Under the pieces are notes generated by a model, which saw only the letters and a program-made list of their open reading frames with translations, searched no databases and was not told the origin of the DNA. From positions 54,218,019-54,282,018 of the forward strand of contig CM049306.1 in the NCBI GenBank assembly GCA_026874595.1: DNA of 64,000 bases, given 5' to 3'. The translations under genes were made by a program, and so were the position numbers. Position 1 is the first letter of the stretch. Each line of letters begins with the position of its first letter. Source of the DNA: Sipunculus nudus (taxonomy: Eukaryota; Annelida; Sipuncula; Golfingiida; Sipunculidae). This document shows positions 12,947 through 25,650 of the stretch, piece by piece.

Positions 12947-13500
12947 TAAAGCCTCGGTCACAACCGGGATTCGGTCGCCGTACGGTCGCCTTGCGGTAGA
13001 CGCACGGCAACCGTGTATTTTTCAAAGGCCGCAGGGACTCCGTAACGACCGTAACTGACATGAGCGCAAGCGCTTAAGTTGTTGCGTCGGCCGTGCGTCA
13101 GGCAGCCACCTGCGGGCTCCGTACGGGCACCGTACAGTAGACGTAGGGAGGTCGTAGGATGCCCGTGCGATTTTTATCGCCAACTCGGCTACTCGAGAGA
13201 CGTACGGCGTACCTGCGGGTGTCGTAAGGGGTCTTTGCTGCTTCCGCAAGGTTAGCTTGCGGCGTCCGCAGGGTTAGCTTTCTTTACCGTGCGAGAACCA
13301 TGAAAATGGGAAAGACACCGTGCCGTTCCCGCACGTCGGCCGCATAAGTATTCCTGCGGTTTCAAAAACCGAACGGTGATCTACGGTGTGCGAAGGCCGC
13401 ATCGGGTTGTGACCGAGGCTTAAGTATTCCTGCGGTCCCAAAACCCGTGCGGTACTCTACGGTGTGCGGTGACCGCAGCGGGTTGTGACCGAGGCTTAAC
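12947..13500. mobile_element. Harbinger-like MITE, 548 bp, TAA target duplication
   Basis: The element spans 12950-13497, between TAA at 12947-12949 and TAA at 13498-13500. The left tip is AGCCTCGGTCACAACC and the right tip is its reverse complement, GGTTGTGACCGAGGCT. A 3-bp TAA duplication fits the PIF/Harbinger superfamily. The interior is GC-rich and palindromic. The right terminus is duplicated in tandem: 13345-13420 and 13421-13497 both run from TAAGTATTCCTGCGGT to GACCGAGGCT, so the first also ends with TAA. It has no transposase. The 75-codon minus ORF inside is incidental. Confidence 0.75.
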
Positions 13501-15090
13501 ATGATCCCACCATTGTATGCATGGTTTCGATAACAACAAAAGTTTATCTTATACTTACATTATGAAACGGTTACTAACCTGTAAACGTTTTTAGGGAGTA
13601 AAATAAAACGCGTAAATACCACAGGAATGAAAGCAAGAACTGAGTGGCTGATGCTTGTATTGCTTACTTTCTCTCTGTGTGGACAATCTAACAATACTTA
13701 GTCTGAATCAGGCATGGCTTGAAACTCATTAGCGAAACCCGACACACCTCATTCCACATAATGTGCTCAAATAGAGTTGATTTTTTTTAATGGAAAAAGG
13801 GGTAAATCCTGGAAAGTGTAAAGGGGAACTATTCTCCATTCGCTTCTACTTCACTCTAGCTCCCTCAAGTACCATAAAGTTTCCGTCCTTATCAAAGCTC
13901 TCACCAATGGTACACGCGCCAAAGTTATTCATGGTTAAGAGAATCCTGAAGCTAGAACTTCCGCCACAGCGCTTCTCTTTGAAGTTTTATAAATTGCCAA
14001 AGCTCCTCTGTTTTCAGGACATAGTTAAACTATAAAACTCATCCACACAGTTTCGCTTTGAAGTTTTATTGACGGTTGAAATATCTGTAATATTTTTTCA
14101 AGAACGAAGTTATATTTTAAAACCCGGCCATAGCTATTGCCTTTCATATTAACGAGCGAACATTTTTTTACCAGAGTCGCATGTTAAATCGGAAATCCAC
14201 AAAGACCGTGACATTTTCATGAAGGCAGAAAACCTGGCGAGCTTGGCGTGTTTGAAGGCCACATTACGAGTCATTAAACGTTTCTGGTGTTATTTGACAT
14301 TTAAATAATGTTATATTTAAATAATTTATTTGAATATTTAAAAAATGTTAGCTTGCATGTTTTAATGTGTTAAATGTATGATTGTTTTTACTGGGTCCGG
14401 TCTTCCTCTGAAAATGAAACAAAATCAGGAGAAAATAAATAACGTTTCACTTATAAAATAATATATTTTATATTCACATTTTTATGAAAAGATAGCAAAA
14501 TATTCATACTGACCGATACGCCGTATCGACTGTGTTGGTATTTACAGAAATCTAAAGGTTCTCTCATTCCATCCGTGGTCGGTCCCCATGTTCTGACGGG
14601 ACCAACTCCGCATTTGCTAAATGGTAATATATAGTAAATGAAAATAACTAAACTGTGCACACACTTATATACACTATATCATAATTTTGTAACTTGGAGA
14701 ACGTTAATCCTGACTTGGTATACATTTAATTTTCAACGAATTACTCTAGTACTTGACATATTCTGTTTTACAAGACAGAGTTATTCGAGCTCTTATTCTT
14801 CACCCCTCTACAATGAACTAATTTCGGGTATTTTGAATTAAAAATCACACTATTTCGCACAGGTTATCTTTATTCATGTTATATTCGTATTTTCTTTTCC
14901 CTGTTTTAACATAATAAAATTCAGGATGAACAGTTATGACTTTTTTATTTGTTTTTCTTTGGATCATAGAGACTAGATAACAAATTACAGAAGTTAGTCG
15001 TTCCTGAATAAATATCATATATTGCCAGAATTATCAACCCTAGTGATATTCACAGTCGAAACTCTGACAGTTGTTGAGCAAGAAGTGTTT
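13501..15090. other. AT-rich stretch, no supported gene
   Basis: ORFs of 67-81 codons are present (for example 13790-14035 plus), but none has a domain, codon signature or splice context that I can support. Confidence 0.4.
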
Positions 15091-15092
15091 TG

Positions 15093-15350
15093 TTTGCGTG
15101 TCTGTGTGTGTGCTTTAGTGTGTGCTTATTCACAACATAACTCAGGCAGTCATGAACGGATTCCCTTGTAAATTTTAGGGCGCTTCGGGATTGGGCCAAT
15201 GTAAATCGATTGGATTTTGTTGTAGGTCCGGCTCATGATCCGGTTCCAAGAAGGACTTGCATAGGGATATTCATAAATGTACAGTCATATATGCACGGTT
15301 GAACATGGTAATGTGGGCCGAATAAGTAAACGCAAACACTTGTTTTTGGT
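15093..15350 (+). repeat. Dispersed repeat R1, near-complete copy
   Basis: This begins with a GT-rich tract, then CACAACATAACTCAGGCAGTCATGAACGGATT, which is shared with 33535-33570. It continues through CATGATCCGGTTCCAAGAAGGACTT and ends near GGGCCGAATAAGTAAACGC. The order of blocks is identical to the reverse-orientation copy at 23925-24145. (The long block here is a match description; its key words are AACATAACTC and CATGAACGGA.). Confidence 0.65.
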
Positions 15351-17476
15351 AAGTTTTGCACAAATGAACCCGGGGATATGGGCCAATATGTAAATGAAAA
15401 CATGAATTGTCGTGTACCCGAAATTAAGGACCTTTGGCCTGCATTCCTGAAAATGAATATTTCTAGCCTGAGGGCTTTTTCTGGTCCTACAAAAACTCGT
15501 CTTTACAATGTGGAAAGGATAGCGGCAAGAAAAATGTCAGTTTGCCATTTCGTACTCTGGTTGTGATTACCTTTACCTGAACAAGATGCTGATCCAGCAC
15601 CTCTGGAGTGTACTTGCAGCTGCTGCTCGGCTGAAAAGTCAATTCCATTTGCCATTTATGACCACCAAAGGGAACATCTGGTGAATTAACCCTCCGCCCA
15701 ACTTACACTATAAAGGCGCGTTTTCATTAACTTACGGTGTCTGTACGTTGGCCAAAGACTTTTATTAATGCTTGCTTTTCTTCTTGAAGATAATAGGAAA
15801 ATACCCTTGGTAAAGCTCAGTGACATTATAAACCACTTTGAGGAAAAGACAAGAGAAGTTCAAATGAACCAGTGGGCAGACTAAATTGTGTTATATTCAT
15901 AAAAGGGGGTTTTATTTTTCGTCTGCTTGTCCAGCGGTCTTTCTTTTCAATCGAATAAACCTTTATAGGTGACAGGCCCGGTTTAAATTAATTTTATAAG
16001 TGAAAGTGAGAGTAGCTTTGTACTTTGATACAAGTTTGAGAATCAGTTTATCATTTCCATTGTGAAAATAATAAATACATATTATATAATGTTTCCATCC
16101 GCTCCGGTAAAAAAATAGAAAGTCTTTGTACTTTTTATTTGCCTTACGTGGGCATAAAATCGGGCATATATGTAAATTGCACAGACGTATTTTTGTTATG
16201 AACATGTATTACGTTATATAAATAGTGAATCTTCCAGTAAGAAATTCTTTTTATTTACATTCATTGAATTAATATTTTTATTGTAGTCGACATTTATTAA
16301 AACCCCATTGTGCTTTCTTATTAATGATGACGCTGAGAGGCACGGAAAATGTAGAAGTTCTTTGAATATGTTTGACGACAAAGAATTTGTAATCTTTTCA
16401 AATTGTGTCAAGATTTTGCAAAAATATAATCCACCATAGTGTGAAGTATTATTATAAGCAATTAATATAATTTCTTTCTGAAGTGAGATATTTGTAGGCG
16501 TGTAGTCTTTTCAGCTTTGCCTTTGAAACACTTTAGAAATATAGGAAAATGCCATTTGTATAGGTCGTCAAAAATGATATGTTGGTTTCAGTGCAGAAAA
16601 AATTAAAAGCTCCAAAGAAAAAAGAGGAGAATGGGAAAATCTGTTGAGAACATATTTCACACATAGCACAATCTTCCCACACTGCACATAAATGGGCATG
16701 GAAAGAAACAGTGATGATGTCAAAATAGATGTTTTGCTGCAAAAAAGGCACCAATAACTTAAGGATCAATGATCGAGGTTTTTAAAGTGAAGAGTAAAGC
16801 TTGTATTGGACTCGTGCACACCCTTCTGTGTTATGTCACACACACAAACACACATATATATATATATATTATAACCTAGCTGCAGGACAAAAATGGTCAC
16901 TTGCTAGCGACGCATGAATCACGGATATATAACAGACAAGTAAAACCCTTCGTTAAGTAAATATTATATGTATCATAAACTGTTATGATACTAAATATTA
17001 CTCATTTTCTTCTTTCTGTCATTGGTGCAAATTTTGTTCTGAAAGTTTTTTTAGGCAAAAAAATCTGAAAAAGGTGAACAGGGATAATGGATAGGATACT
17101 TATTATCTCCAATATGACAACTAAGCATGGGTTACTTGTGTTTGCCCATAATGGCGATACAGCACACAGACATGTCGCGAATAGTATCGACGAAAAACAT
17201 CTTTGTATACAACCAGCGCTAACTGAAATCTAATATATCTTCTGCTCCATCAAGGCACGTGTCAACTTTCGAAAGTGGCTTCGATTGGGTCTTTTAAACA
17301 TTGAGCTCGAGACTGTAAATATTGAGCCACAGCTCTCCGGTATATGTCAAGTGGTTGGTCAAATGCACAATTATACTGTATAATGAAACTGACTGGTGGC
17401 TGTCATCGTAGACAACAACCTTCCATATACCTTAGCTGGCCCATAGTTCTTCAGATTTCATGACAGTTCTTCCAAT
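15351..17476. other. AT-rich stretch; CA/TA microsatellite at 16840-16870
   Basis: No gene is supported. A compound microsatellite (CACACACACAAACACACATATATATA-type) lies at 16840-16870. Scattered ORFs of 62-80 codons show no domains. Confidence 0.45.
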
Positions 17477-17624
17477 ATGCTGATGAGTAAACTGTCAACA
17501 CTATTACTGAAGCAGACTTGCGGCTGGCACAGCTTGATAAATTTAACGTCCTCTGAGAGAAAAAAAAATCAAACTAATATATTATCCGAGTCTGTGAATA
17601 AATACATTTTTATTTTAATTTCAG

Positions 17625-17908
17625 CGGTGTTGTCCATTGGATCTCTTTCATTATTTCCGGCTTGGGGTCGTTCTGGTCTGAAGGAACTGACAGGTTTCCA
17701 AGAGAGAGGAGATTTGATATGGACCTACTGGCTCCGCCTAGTGGCCACGATGATAACTGGCGTGTCGTTCGTGGCCGGTTATTGGTGTTTAAAACCTGGA
17801 CGTCCGGTACCTGAGGTAATAAGTGAGGAAACACAGACTTTTGTTGCCTCGGAACAGGACGACAGTGCCTCGGACCAACAGCCGATGATTCAGGGCTCTG
17901 GTTTGTGA
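17625..17908 (+). CDS. Putative 3'-terminal exon of an unidentified membrane protein
   Basis: A pyrimidine-rich tract ending TTTTAATTTCAG at 17613-17624 is a good splice acceptor. The reading frame behind it stays open to the TGA at 17906-17908 and encodes about 94 residues. It has a short hydrophobic start (AVLSIGSLSLF). A clear membrane segment follows, encoded at about 17730-17795 (LRLVATMITGVSFVAGYWCL, preceded by IWTYW). The tail is acidic and Ser/Gln-rich (SEQDDSASDQQ), as expected of a cytosolic C terminus. The frame continues upstream of the acceptor only into AT-rich, intron-like codons, so the first two exon bases complete a split codon. No upstream exon could be identified. I do not recognise the family. 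Confidence rests on the acceptor, the GC contrast and the membrane segment. Confidence 0.45.
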
Positions 17909-20900
17909 ATATCATCATGACATATTATGTTCGCAGATAAACTACACTCCCGCTTTCAAAACGGAAGTGGTGTATACCGGTTGATGCTACAAGTGTAACC
18001 CTTTAAGCCGGAATTCATCTTGTCCGTGAAACTACAAGGAACACATTCTCATGGCTTGAGTACTCTTTTATACACAATGAAAAACACATAACGTATAAAC
18101 CCAGCCAGTTTATTAATGCACTCATTTAAAGCCAAACAAAAATCGCAAACTTCACTGCCGCCCAGACGGCAGAATGTTTCTTTAGACAAGGCGTTGGTTT
18201 AAAAGTATGCAACTTGTAAAGCCATACCAAAGGGAATGATTTGTTATATGCGAAAGCACCGGTATACTCTAAGCCGACACCTATCACCATGCTACCATTC
18301 TGGACCAGCGACTACTCTTTCTACAGCCTTTACGAAACTGAGTTTTAAATAGATTCAGTTTATTACATGCAAAAACGTCCATTGGGAGATGTGTAATATG
18401 GGAAAGAACATTTTTCTTATCTTTGTGGATAATGACTGGTGCCAGCTCGATATATAATCAAGAATGATTTAAACAAAATGGCGCACAATCAACTAATTGA
18501 GGGTTTCCAGATATTTTACCCGTGAATTGCGTGAGGTGTACCTCGTTCAAGGACAGGAGTTGTAAAGATGTAACTTCTCATAAAAAAGAATACGTGTGTT
18601 ATTTACCTTGTGGAAGAGTTCCAGAGAAGAAATTAGATATACCATATGAACAGATCATGCTTTCCTGTATCGGAATGAAAACTTAAGTATGAAGATGCTG
18701 AAATGAAAGCAACATATCGAGGCACACATTAGTAGAGGAAACATTGATAGATTGATAACAGGATATTTATTCAACATGGAAATTCTAATCAATGTTCTTT
18801 GTCTAAGCTGATGGTCCGTTTGTCACTAGCCAGAGTTGGAGGAGCAGACAATGCGGCGTGTGACTCCGATGGGTGCAAGTGAAGTCTGGTTATCAGTTTT
18901 TTAATGAGACATGATAAGGATTTGTAATCGTTTATATATTCAATAATTCTGCACACACCAAGATAAGGCCAATTATCAGGCTCTGCACACCTTGGTTTCC
19001 AAACTATGAGCCATTAAAGACATGTAATCTTTGTCTATGCGAACTCTATAGAGCCGAAAAAAGTGAAAGAGAATAAAAGATGGAATCCTTTTATTTGATA
19101 CAAGTATCTTAAAATGTAGCTGTAAACAATGCTTTACAATGAACATACCCTGATGAAATGACTTTTTTTTCATTTTTTACCAGATATGTGGGATTACATG
19201 ATGTGAAAATATGTATAAGCGCCCTTAATTGCGCATGAAATGTGTATACCAAGCTAGATACATGTCACAAAAGTATTTGCTCAAGACTATATAAACCGAA
19301 TGTAATCACTGATAGGTATCTGTTAATCGATATATGCGATATATATATATATATATACTGTACTGTACATTTTTTATGACAGAGAAACAGGATACATATG
19401 TATTCATTGGTTATATCGAAGACATGAGATTTCTGACACGACATACTAAAGAAAATCGTATATGCTGTACATGACTGCATTTGTTTATATTTTGTGGCTC
19501 TTTGTAGATAAGAGTGTGTAGAGATAAGTGTAGAATTAAGAAGCGAAGTCAATCTTACCACATACGAAATCGTTGGGTATTTTGTTAAACTTGTAATGAC
19601 TCGAAAGCCGTCATATCCTGTTCAAGTCTTTTCCTATAACAAGTTGGTGACCACCTTTTAAAAAGAATCCATGTTTTACAAGGTTATCGAGTGCAAAGCA
19701 TTCTAAAAGTAATGAGAAGTACTTCAGCAGCCTAATATTCCGTTATTTGAAGTCTGCACTCCAGCGTGTTTTTCCTTCTTCAAATAATCTAATGCAAATT
19801 CCTAGGGGCAAAGGACCGGCAGCTTTACACAGGAAAGAACCCTCCTGTAGCAAGGCTTGTGTAAAAGCACTAAACTCTACTCTCCTTCAGTTTAAGCATG
19901 GTAAGCTCAAGTACAGTGTATCCACAAGACTGCGGAGTAAAAGACGTCACCAGTGACCCCACTTAATCTGGTTTTATCTGCAGAGCAGACGACATTTGGC
20001 CATCAATGTCTGTTTTGTGGCTCTCCCGCCAGATGATGACAGCATATAGGAGAAGGTTCGGGACAAAGTTGATTTTCATTCCCTTCAGCCGCCTACACAG
20101 TATTACAAATAAACCAGGCGCACCTTAACCTACGTAAGGTTAATGTTTGGCATACATTTACAAATGGATGTATATTAGCCAATAAATCTAAGTCCTCCGG
20201 TGTTCCCTTGGCCCCGGAAAATTTGAATGACTATGCTACATTCCGGTTGTACTTACATCAAATACGGATGACAATATCCAGTTCCTAATACCACCGTTCT
20301 TCTACTTTTAGTTGGATTGCCGAAAGAGGGAGTAGAGTAAGCAGCAAATTTTTTTTGTACTTAGGCCTCCCAGTGTCTTCTGTATATTGTACAAAGAAAG
20401 ACTGTTCTCAATTAAAAACAGTGCACCATCGTTTTATGTTTCTGCTGAAACTGATATACTAATGATACATTGAGAATTATCATTTTTAATAAGGTCACAA
20501 ATAAAAATTATTCTGTTCTGTGTCCAGGATTTCTATTTGTTTTTTTTTTGTCCCCGAGGCTGTGTACAGTATTCCGTATTACAAACTTGATATCTTTTAT
20601 AATTTTTCAAAACATTTTTGTATTGAGAATTATGCTATATAATTCCAATTCAGTAAGGCCTTTTTCGGATGTCTATCCTTTGTTCGTGAGGGTTTCAAAT
20701 CAGTGAAATCAACGAAAGGGATATTAGCGAGAAAATAAAAAACCCTCGTGAATGCCTCTTCGTCGTAGCGAAATCATGTAGCAAATTGATGATATATAAA
20801 TAAAAATGGATCTTGTATGTTTCCTTAAACCAAAGGCTGCTATAATAAATGACATAAACATCTTTAAAATAATCTGCCTTTACTGAACAATAATTAGTAG

Positions 20901-21335
20901 CACTTTTCCGATGTTGTCTTCAGTCGTCGTCCAAATTATACAATTTGTGTACAGATTCTCAAATATAACAAATTCATATTGGTGTGGATTTACTCTGTGT
21001 AGTTTACACTTTGGCAAATCGCGAAAAGTGAACCCTCGCGAAACAATGATAATATGAAAATCGCGAAATTTCAACCAAGCGAATATGAAATAATTCAAAT
21101 GACTAGAGAAATCAGCACAGTCACGTAAAGATATGTTATATTATACCTCAACTAGGTGGCGGGCGGTATTATACTTAACCCTCCTATCGCCTGTCAGCAC
21201 ATTTACTAACACTGAAAAGATTTGTTAAAATTTTAGGGAGGGTTAAGATAACATCCAAGGAATAGCAATTGAATTTCGGAGGTGATCTGATTCACCATAA
21301 TTTAAAGTTTATTCAAAAGGTACTAGTACACTGTA
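17909..21335. other. Downstream AT-rich stretch, no supported gene
   Basis: This would hold the 3' UTR of the exon at 17625-17908, but no convincing polyadenylation site was found. A TA microsatellite lies at 19337-19360. A moderately GC-rich unique patch is at 19980-20110. The words TCGCGAAAAGTGAACCCTCGCGAA near 21018-21042, and related CGCGAAA words to 21070, look like part of an old repeat. Confidence 0.4.
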
Positions 21336-21339
21336 AAGC

Positions 21340-21740
21340 TGGGGGGGGGGGCGCGGTATGCGTTATGCGGAGTTCGATTTAAAATCGCATGGGCATTTAC
21401 TTGGCGTGCGGTAAAACACTGCGATACGGGCTCGATGATGTCGAATTCCGCTAGTTCGCCCTGCATCTGTAGTTCATGCACTGGTTACCGGAGCATGTGG
21501 GCGCTATACTGCGCGCGGTATGCGGATCCAATTCTGCCTGGAGAATTCCATTTTACCTCGTGTCTCATGCCGCATACCGCAAACCGCATACCGCGGGTCC
21601 GATAAAGGTTTTAAGATAAAATTACTACAGCGATAAAAAAATCATATTCGTATACAGCTTTCCGCATACAGCTTTAGGCTGCATTTACCGGGCGCGCGAT
21701 ATGCAGTATGCGGTAAAGATTCACTTGGGGCATTTATAGG
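21340..21740. repeat. GC-rich inverted-repeat element built on GCGGTATGCGG
   Basis: The motif GCGGTATGCGG or its reverse complement recurs. The left arm at 21350-21375 (GCGCGGTATGCGTTATGCGG) pairs imperfectly with 21567-21602 (CCGCATACCGCAAACCGCAT). Further copies lie at 21512-21526 and 21690-21715. Blocks reading like GGGCATTTACNNGGCGNGCG occur at 21391 and 21681. A G10 run precedes the left arm. This looks like a MITE, possibly two overlapping units. No target duplication was resolved. Confidence 0.5.
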
Positions 21741-23924
21741 GCGGGTGGTAATTGCTTTATACCTTAAACCCGGCTGATTTACCATTGACTTCTGTGGGTA
21801 AGGCTATTTTATTTCGATGCAGCTACTGATAGGTTTCAATTGGTGCTTTATTCTGAACCTGCCCTGGAATAGGGTTGTTAACCCTTGACAGCAGTGTACA
21901 CATTACAATATATATGACTCCTGCCGACGTTTGATGTCCCCCGACAACATATTTAGTATATTTTACGTGCGTGAGTGGATGTTCAATTGGCATCCAAAAG
22001 GGGCTCAGTTATAAACTTTATAAATGTACACCGGCTAACGTGGGAATCATGCATGAACACGCAGTCAATCGTCCGCTGGATGCAAAATAAAAGATCTGAG
22101 ACTTCAATAGAGTGCTTCCGAGTACTTTTTAATATTCAAACTCCATGATTCGGGACCCTGAGAGCCACGTACTTGAAAGGTATTAAAACGCCAGGGATCA
22201 TTTTCCAACAGGTTCAGTGAAAACATTAGATTTCGGCTCCTGAGTCTCCGGCTATTTTTATTATAACCTGAGGCCGGCCAGAGAGGCAAAAGGTGAATGA
22301 AACAGTGACGGCAGAAACACGTAGCCTGGAAAAAGCTGCAATCGGTGAAATCAAGAGTGTGTGTTGACGATTAAAAACGTTCCAAGAAATAAAGCTTCTC
22401 CTTTTTTAACTTCATGCCTGGCCACTTGAATAGATTTCAGCCTTAAAAAATTACCCTTTGATTTTCGATTCCATTGAACACAAGTTGATTTTTTTTTGTA
22501 CATGATTTTTCTGTGCGACTACGTAAAAGAAGCATGTGTAAAAAAAGTGTATTTAAATGATGAGTGTCTGCCTCAAAACAGGTTTAGCTTTTTGCAAAGG
22601 AAGTCTTAAATATATCATGTCGTAGGTATTTATTATTAAAAAAAAAAAAAGAAATGTCCTCATGGTTCAGAAATAAATTTTGAAAATGATGTGCCTTATT
22701 TTTACCGTTGTTTGGGAACCTAATTTTAGTCATGATAGGTGGGACAGTACTTCGGTGAACGATATTATTCTCATGTTTACTGAGTACTACACAGAATTGT
22801 CTTATATACCAAAGATACATACTAACAAATTTTACTGGCGTTCCGGAGAATTACTATGTATCTGCGATTCACTAATATCCATTATTACTGATTGTTTGTA
22901 CGATTTTACAAGCATTGTCATTCGGAAAGACCAACGACATCAGACACAAAAAGTAAAGAAGCAACACATCGGCCATATCATCTAGGCACCTCCTTTTAAA
23001 GATTTTCAAAACAACATTTATCAACATGTACGGTGGTGTGGTGAAGGCAATTGCTCTGCTCGCGTTGTAACAAAATATCTTATTGACTGAACCGAGGTCC
23101 AAAACATTTAATTATAAAAAATATACTGGTATTGCTTTCGATTAGGAATTTCTTTTATTTAGCTTTGTGGGAAATTGGTGTGTAATTTTACTTTGACTGC
23201 AGTTTAGTTGATTTTCTCTGAAAATGAATTTTATAATTGCCGTGGAAGAAACAACAGATCCTTGTGGTCTACGACTCTACAGAAGATGAGATGTGCAGCG
23301 TTCTCTACGACCAGGAAAATCTGAAGGTTTCTTCCACCCTCGAGGGGTCGTTATAATAGTTCAGAGGGACATCTTGGCTTTCCACTAATTTCCGGTGACC
23401 TATTGCAAGAGACAGTGCGTAAAAATCTATGGTTCATCCGGTCCAGAGAAGAAACAGTGCTCTATGGTTCTGGGGCCCGCAGGCGCTGAACGTCCATTAA
23501 GGTTAAACCTCGGCCTCGCCGTTGATTTACGGCCTCCGGAAGTTCATTACAGAGAGCCTCCCTGAGCTTATTATGCTGGGTATTTTTGGGTATTTATGAA
23601 ATGTTCGCCCCCTAATTGGTCCGAAAGGATTTTGTTACTCACGTCCGACAAAATTCTCTTAGCTTGGCTTGTCATATGATAATGTATTTGCCCTTCAGTG
23701 TTCTTCACTCATGTGTGGTCGTCGATTTTATAGTTAATTCCGGATTGACGACTGCTTTATGAAATCTTGTATTTTTCTATTCAGTGTTGTTGTTTCATTC
23801 CACGGTAAGTGAAGTTACTGAAAGCACACAGATATATAAATACACTCATTTAAAACTAGAAATAATCATTCTCGGGAATACAGGACTCCGCCATGTAGGC
23901 GGTAGTTAATGTTAATATTCCCAG
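21741..23924. other. Unique stretch with GC-richer islands
   Basis: No gene is supported. Two GC-richer unique islands stand out at 22090-22340 and 23240-23580. ORFs of up to 101 codons at 22680-22985 lie in AT-rich sequence and have no domain. Confidence 0.4.
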
Positions 23925-24145
23925 GTTCGTTGGTGCATATGTTCCCCACAAGTATATGCATTCATTTATTCGGCCCATATTCCTGTGCCTGCACATTTGT
24001 GAATATTCCTGGAAGTTCTTCCTGGATCCGGATCATGAGCCAGACCCTCACTAAAATCTAATAGATGCTTTGCGAGTTGTCCTGAAACTTTCATGGATTT
24101 CCGTTCATGATTCAGTGAGTTAACACACACACACACGGACAAGAA
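23925..24145 (-). repeat. Dispersed repeat R1, reverse copy
   Basis: The reverse complement runs from a GTGTGTGTGT tract through ACTCACTGAATCATGAACGG, CATGATCCGGATCCAGGAAG and AATATTCACAAATGTGCAGG to ATATGGGCCGAATAAATGAA. The same block order appears in the plus-strand copies at 15093 and 33440. Confidence 0.65.
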
Positions 24146-24725
24146 TGAACTCATACCCTCCTTGCGGAGTAACCAGCTATTCGCCTACCTTTTCTGTATA
24201 ATTTATGTGATTTCTGGCCTACTCTGCCCTTTGCAAAATCTGATTCGTCTGACTTCTCATCCGAAGTCCTTGTTGGTTATGTTGAATTTGTTGTCCCCCG
24301 GTCATGTTACAACACGTGTATATAAACAAAACAAACAGCCTATGTGCAGTGGGATTGACGTTTGCAGGCCTATTTCAAGGGATAATCTTAAGTTAATAGA
24401 CGTCAGATATCCCTTTAATATTGTTTATTCCTTTTTAATAGTGATTATTCCGAACTATTATATTTATACAGACTCTATTTAAAATCAACCGACTGTATTG
24501 AAATGTAAAATAAGCAAGGAATAACCCATGATCACTGGCAAAAAAGTATACATGCCGCAGAAATCCATAAATTAAAATTTCATTCAACCGAAAATCGTAA
24601 AAAATTCATTCGTAAATGAAAATCTAAAACGGACTTACCATTGTTCATCTTTATATCTTGGAACCCGGTGCGTTCACATAATAATAGGAGGAACAGAAAA
24701 AAGTCCGTGGGGTAGAAGTCTTCAC

Positions 24726-25588
24726 GCTTTTTTATTCAACTGGAACCCATTGACATTTTTGCCACACAACTGAGTCTGTCTTGGTGAAAAAAGTAGATCA
24801 ACTTTTGGACAAAGTCAGCTTCCGGCGCTTCCTTTGATTTGGCATCAACACGTTGGTTGGGTTCAATTGACATGAAAGAGTTGGATTTGATTCGGCGGTG
24901 TGTGTCCATTTTCTGATTTAAGACTCTCTGACACGGGCGCCATTTTAAGCCTTGATATCGTCGGCTGGATGCAGCGTTGGTCTTCTTTAGGCAAGGTGAT
25001 GCCACATTTTAATATTATACATGAGCTATGAAAACCAACTAACCGGGAGGGGGGGGGGGGGGAAGGAGTTTATATCCAGTTTCTCTTTTGTGATATAAAT
25101 TAAATATACTCAGATCCATTATAAAAATGTTATAAGTGGCATTTTCCTCTAGATAATCTCGTTTAAGTAAAATGATAATCCTAAATATATTGGAAGAAAT
25201 TTTAGATATGCTCAGAGCAGCAAAATATTGTACTAAAAGTACTGTGTGTTTTGGAAATTATATGGTTGGGTCTCAACTAGTATATTAACTAATTAAGGTA
25301 ACAAGGGTTCTTATCTGTACACCATAAAGAACAGGAAAGAGGGGCAATGGTTTTGGAGACGTATGTTTCATCTTTGCACAGAAATAAATAGTTATTAGAG
25401 TAAAAAAGGTCGTATCTGTGAGGCCACAGATAGGTCACAAGATGCTGAACTTATGTATAATCATTCTACTTGACATTGATATTGCATCCTACCTCAGCAG
25501 ACAATCAAAATTTTATTCAAAATATTTGTAAAAATATTTACAAGAGTAAGTATCAGTTAATCTTTATTAATACAGTTTTGTGAATTTG

Positions 25589-25650
<62 letters not shown>

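Noticed and set aside
17477-17624. Extension of the membrane-protein frame upstream to an ATG.
   Set aside because: The extension is AT-rich, low in coding character and ends exactly at a polypyrimidine-AG acceptor, so it is read as intron.
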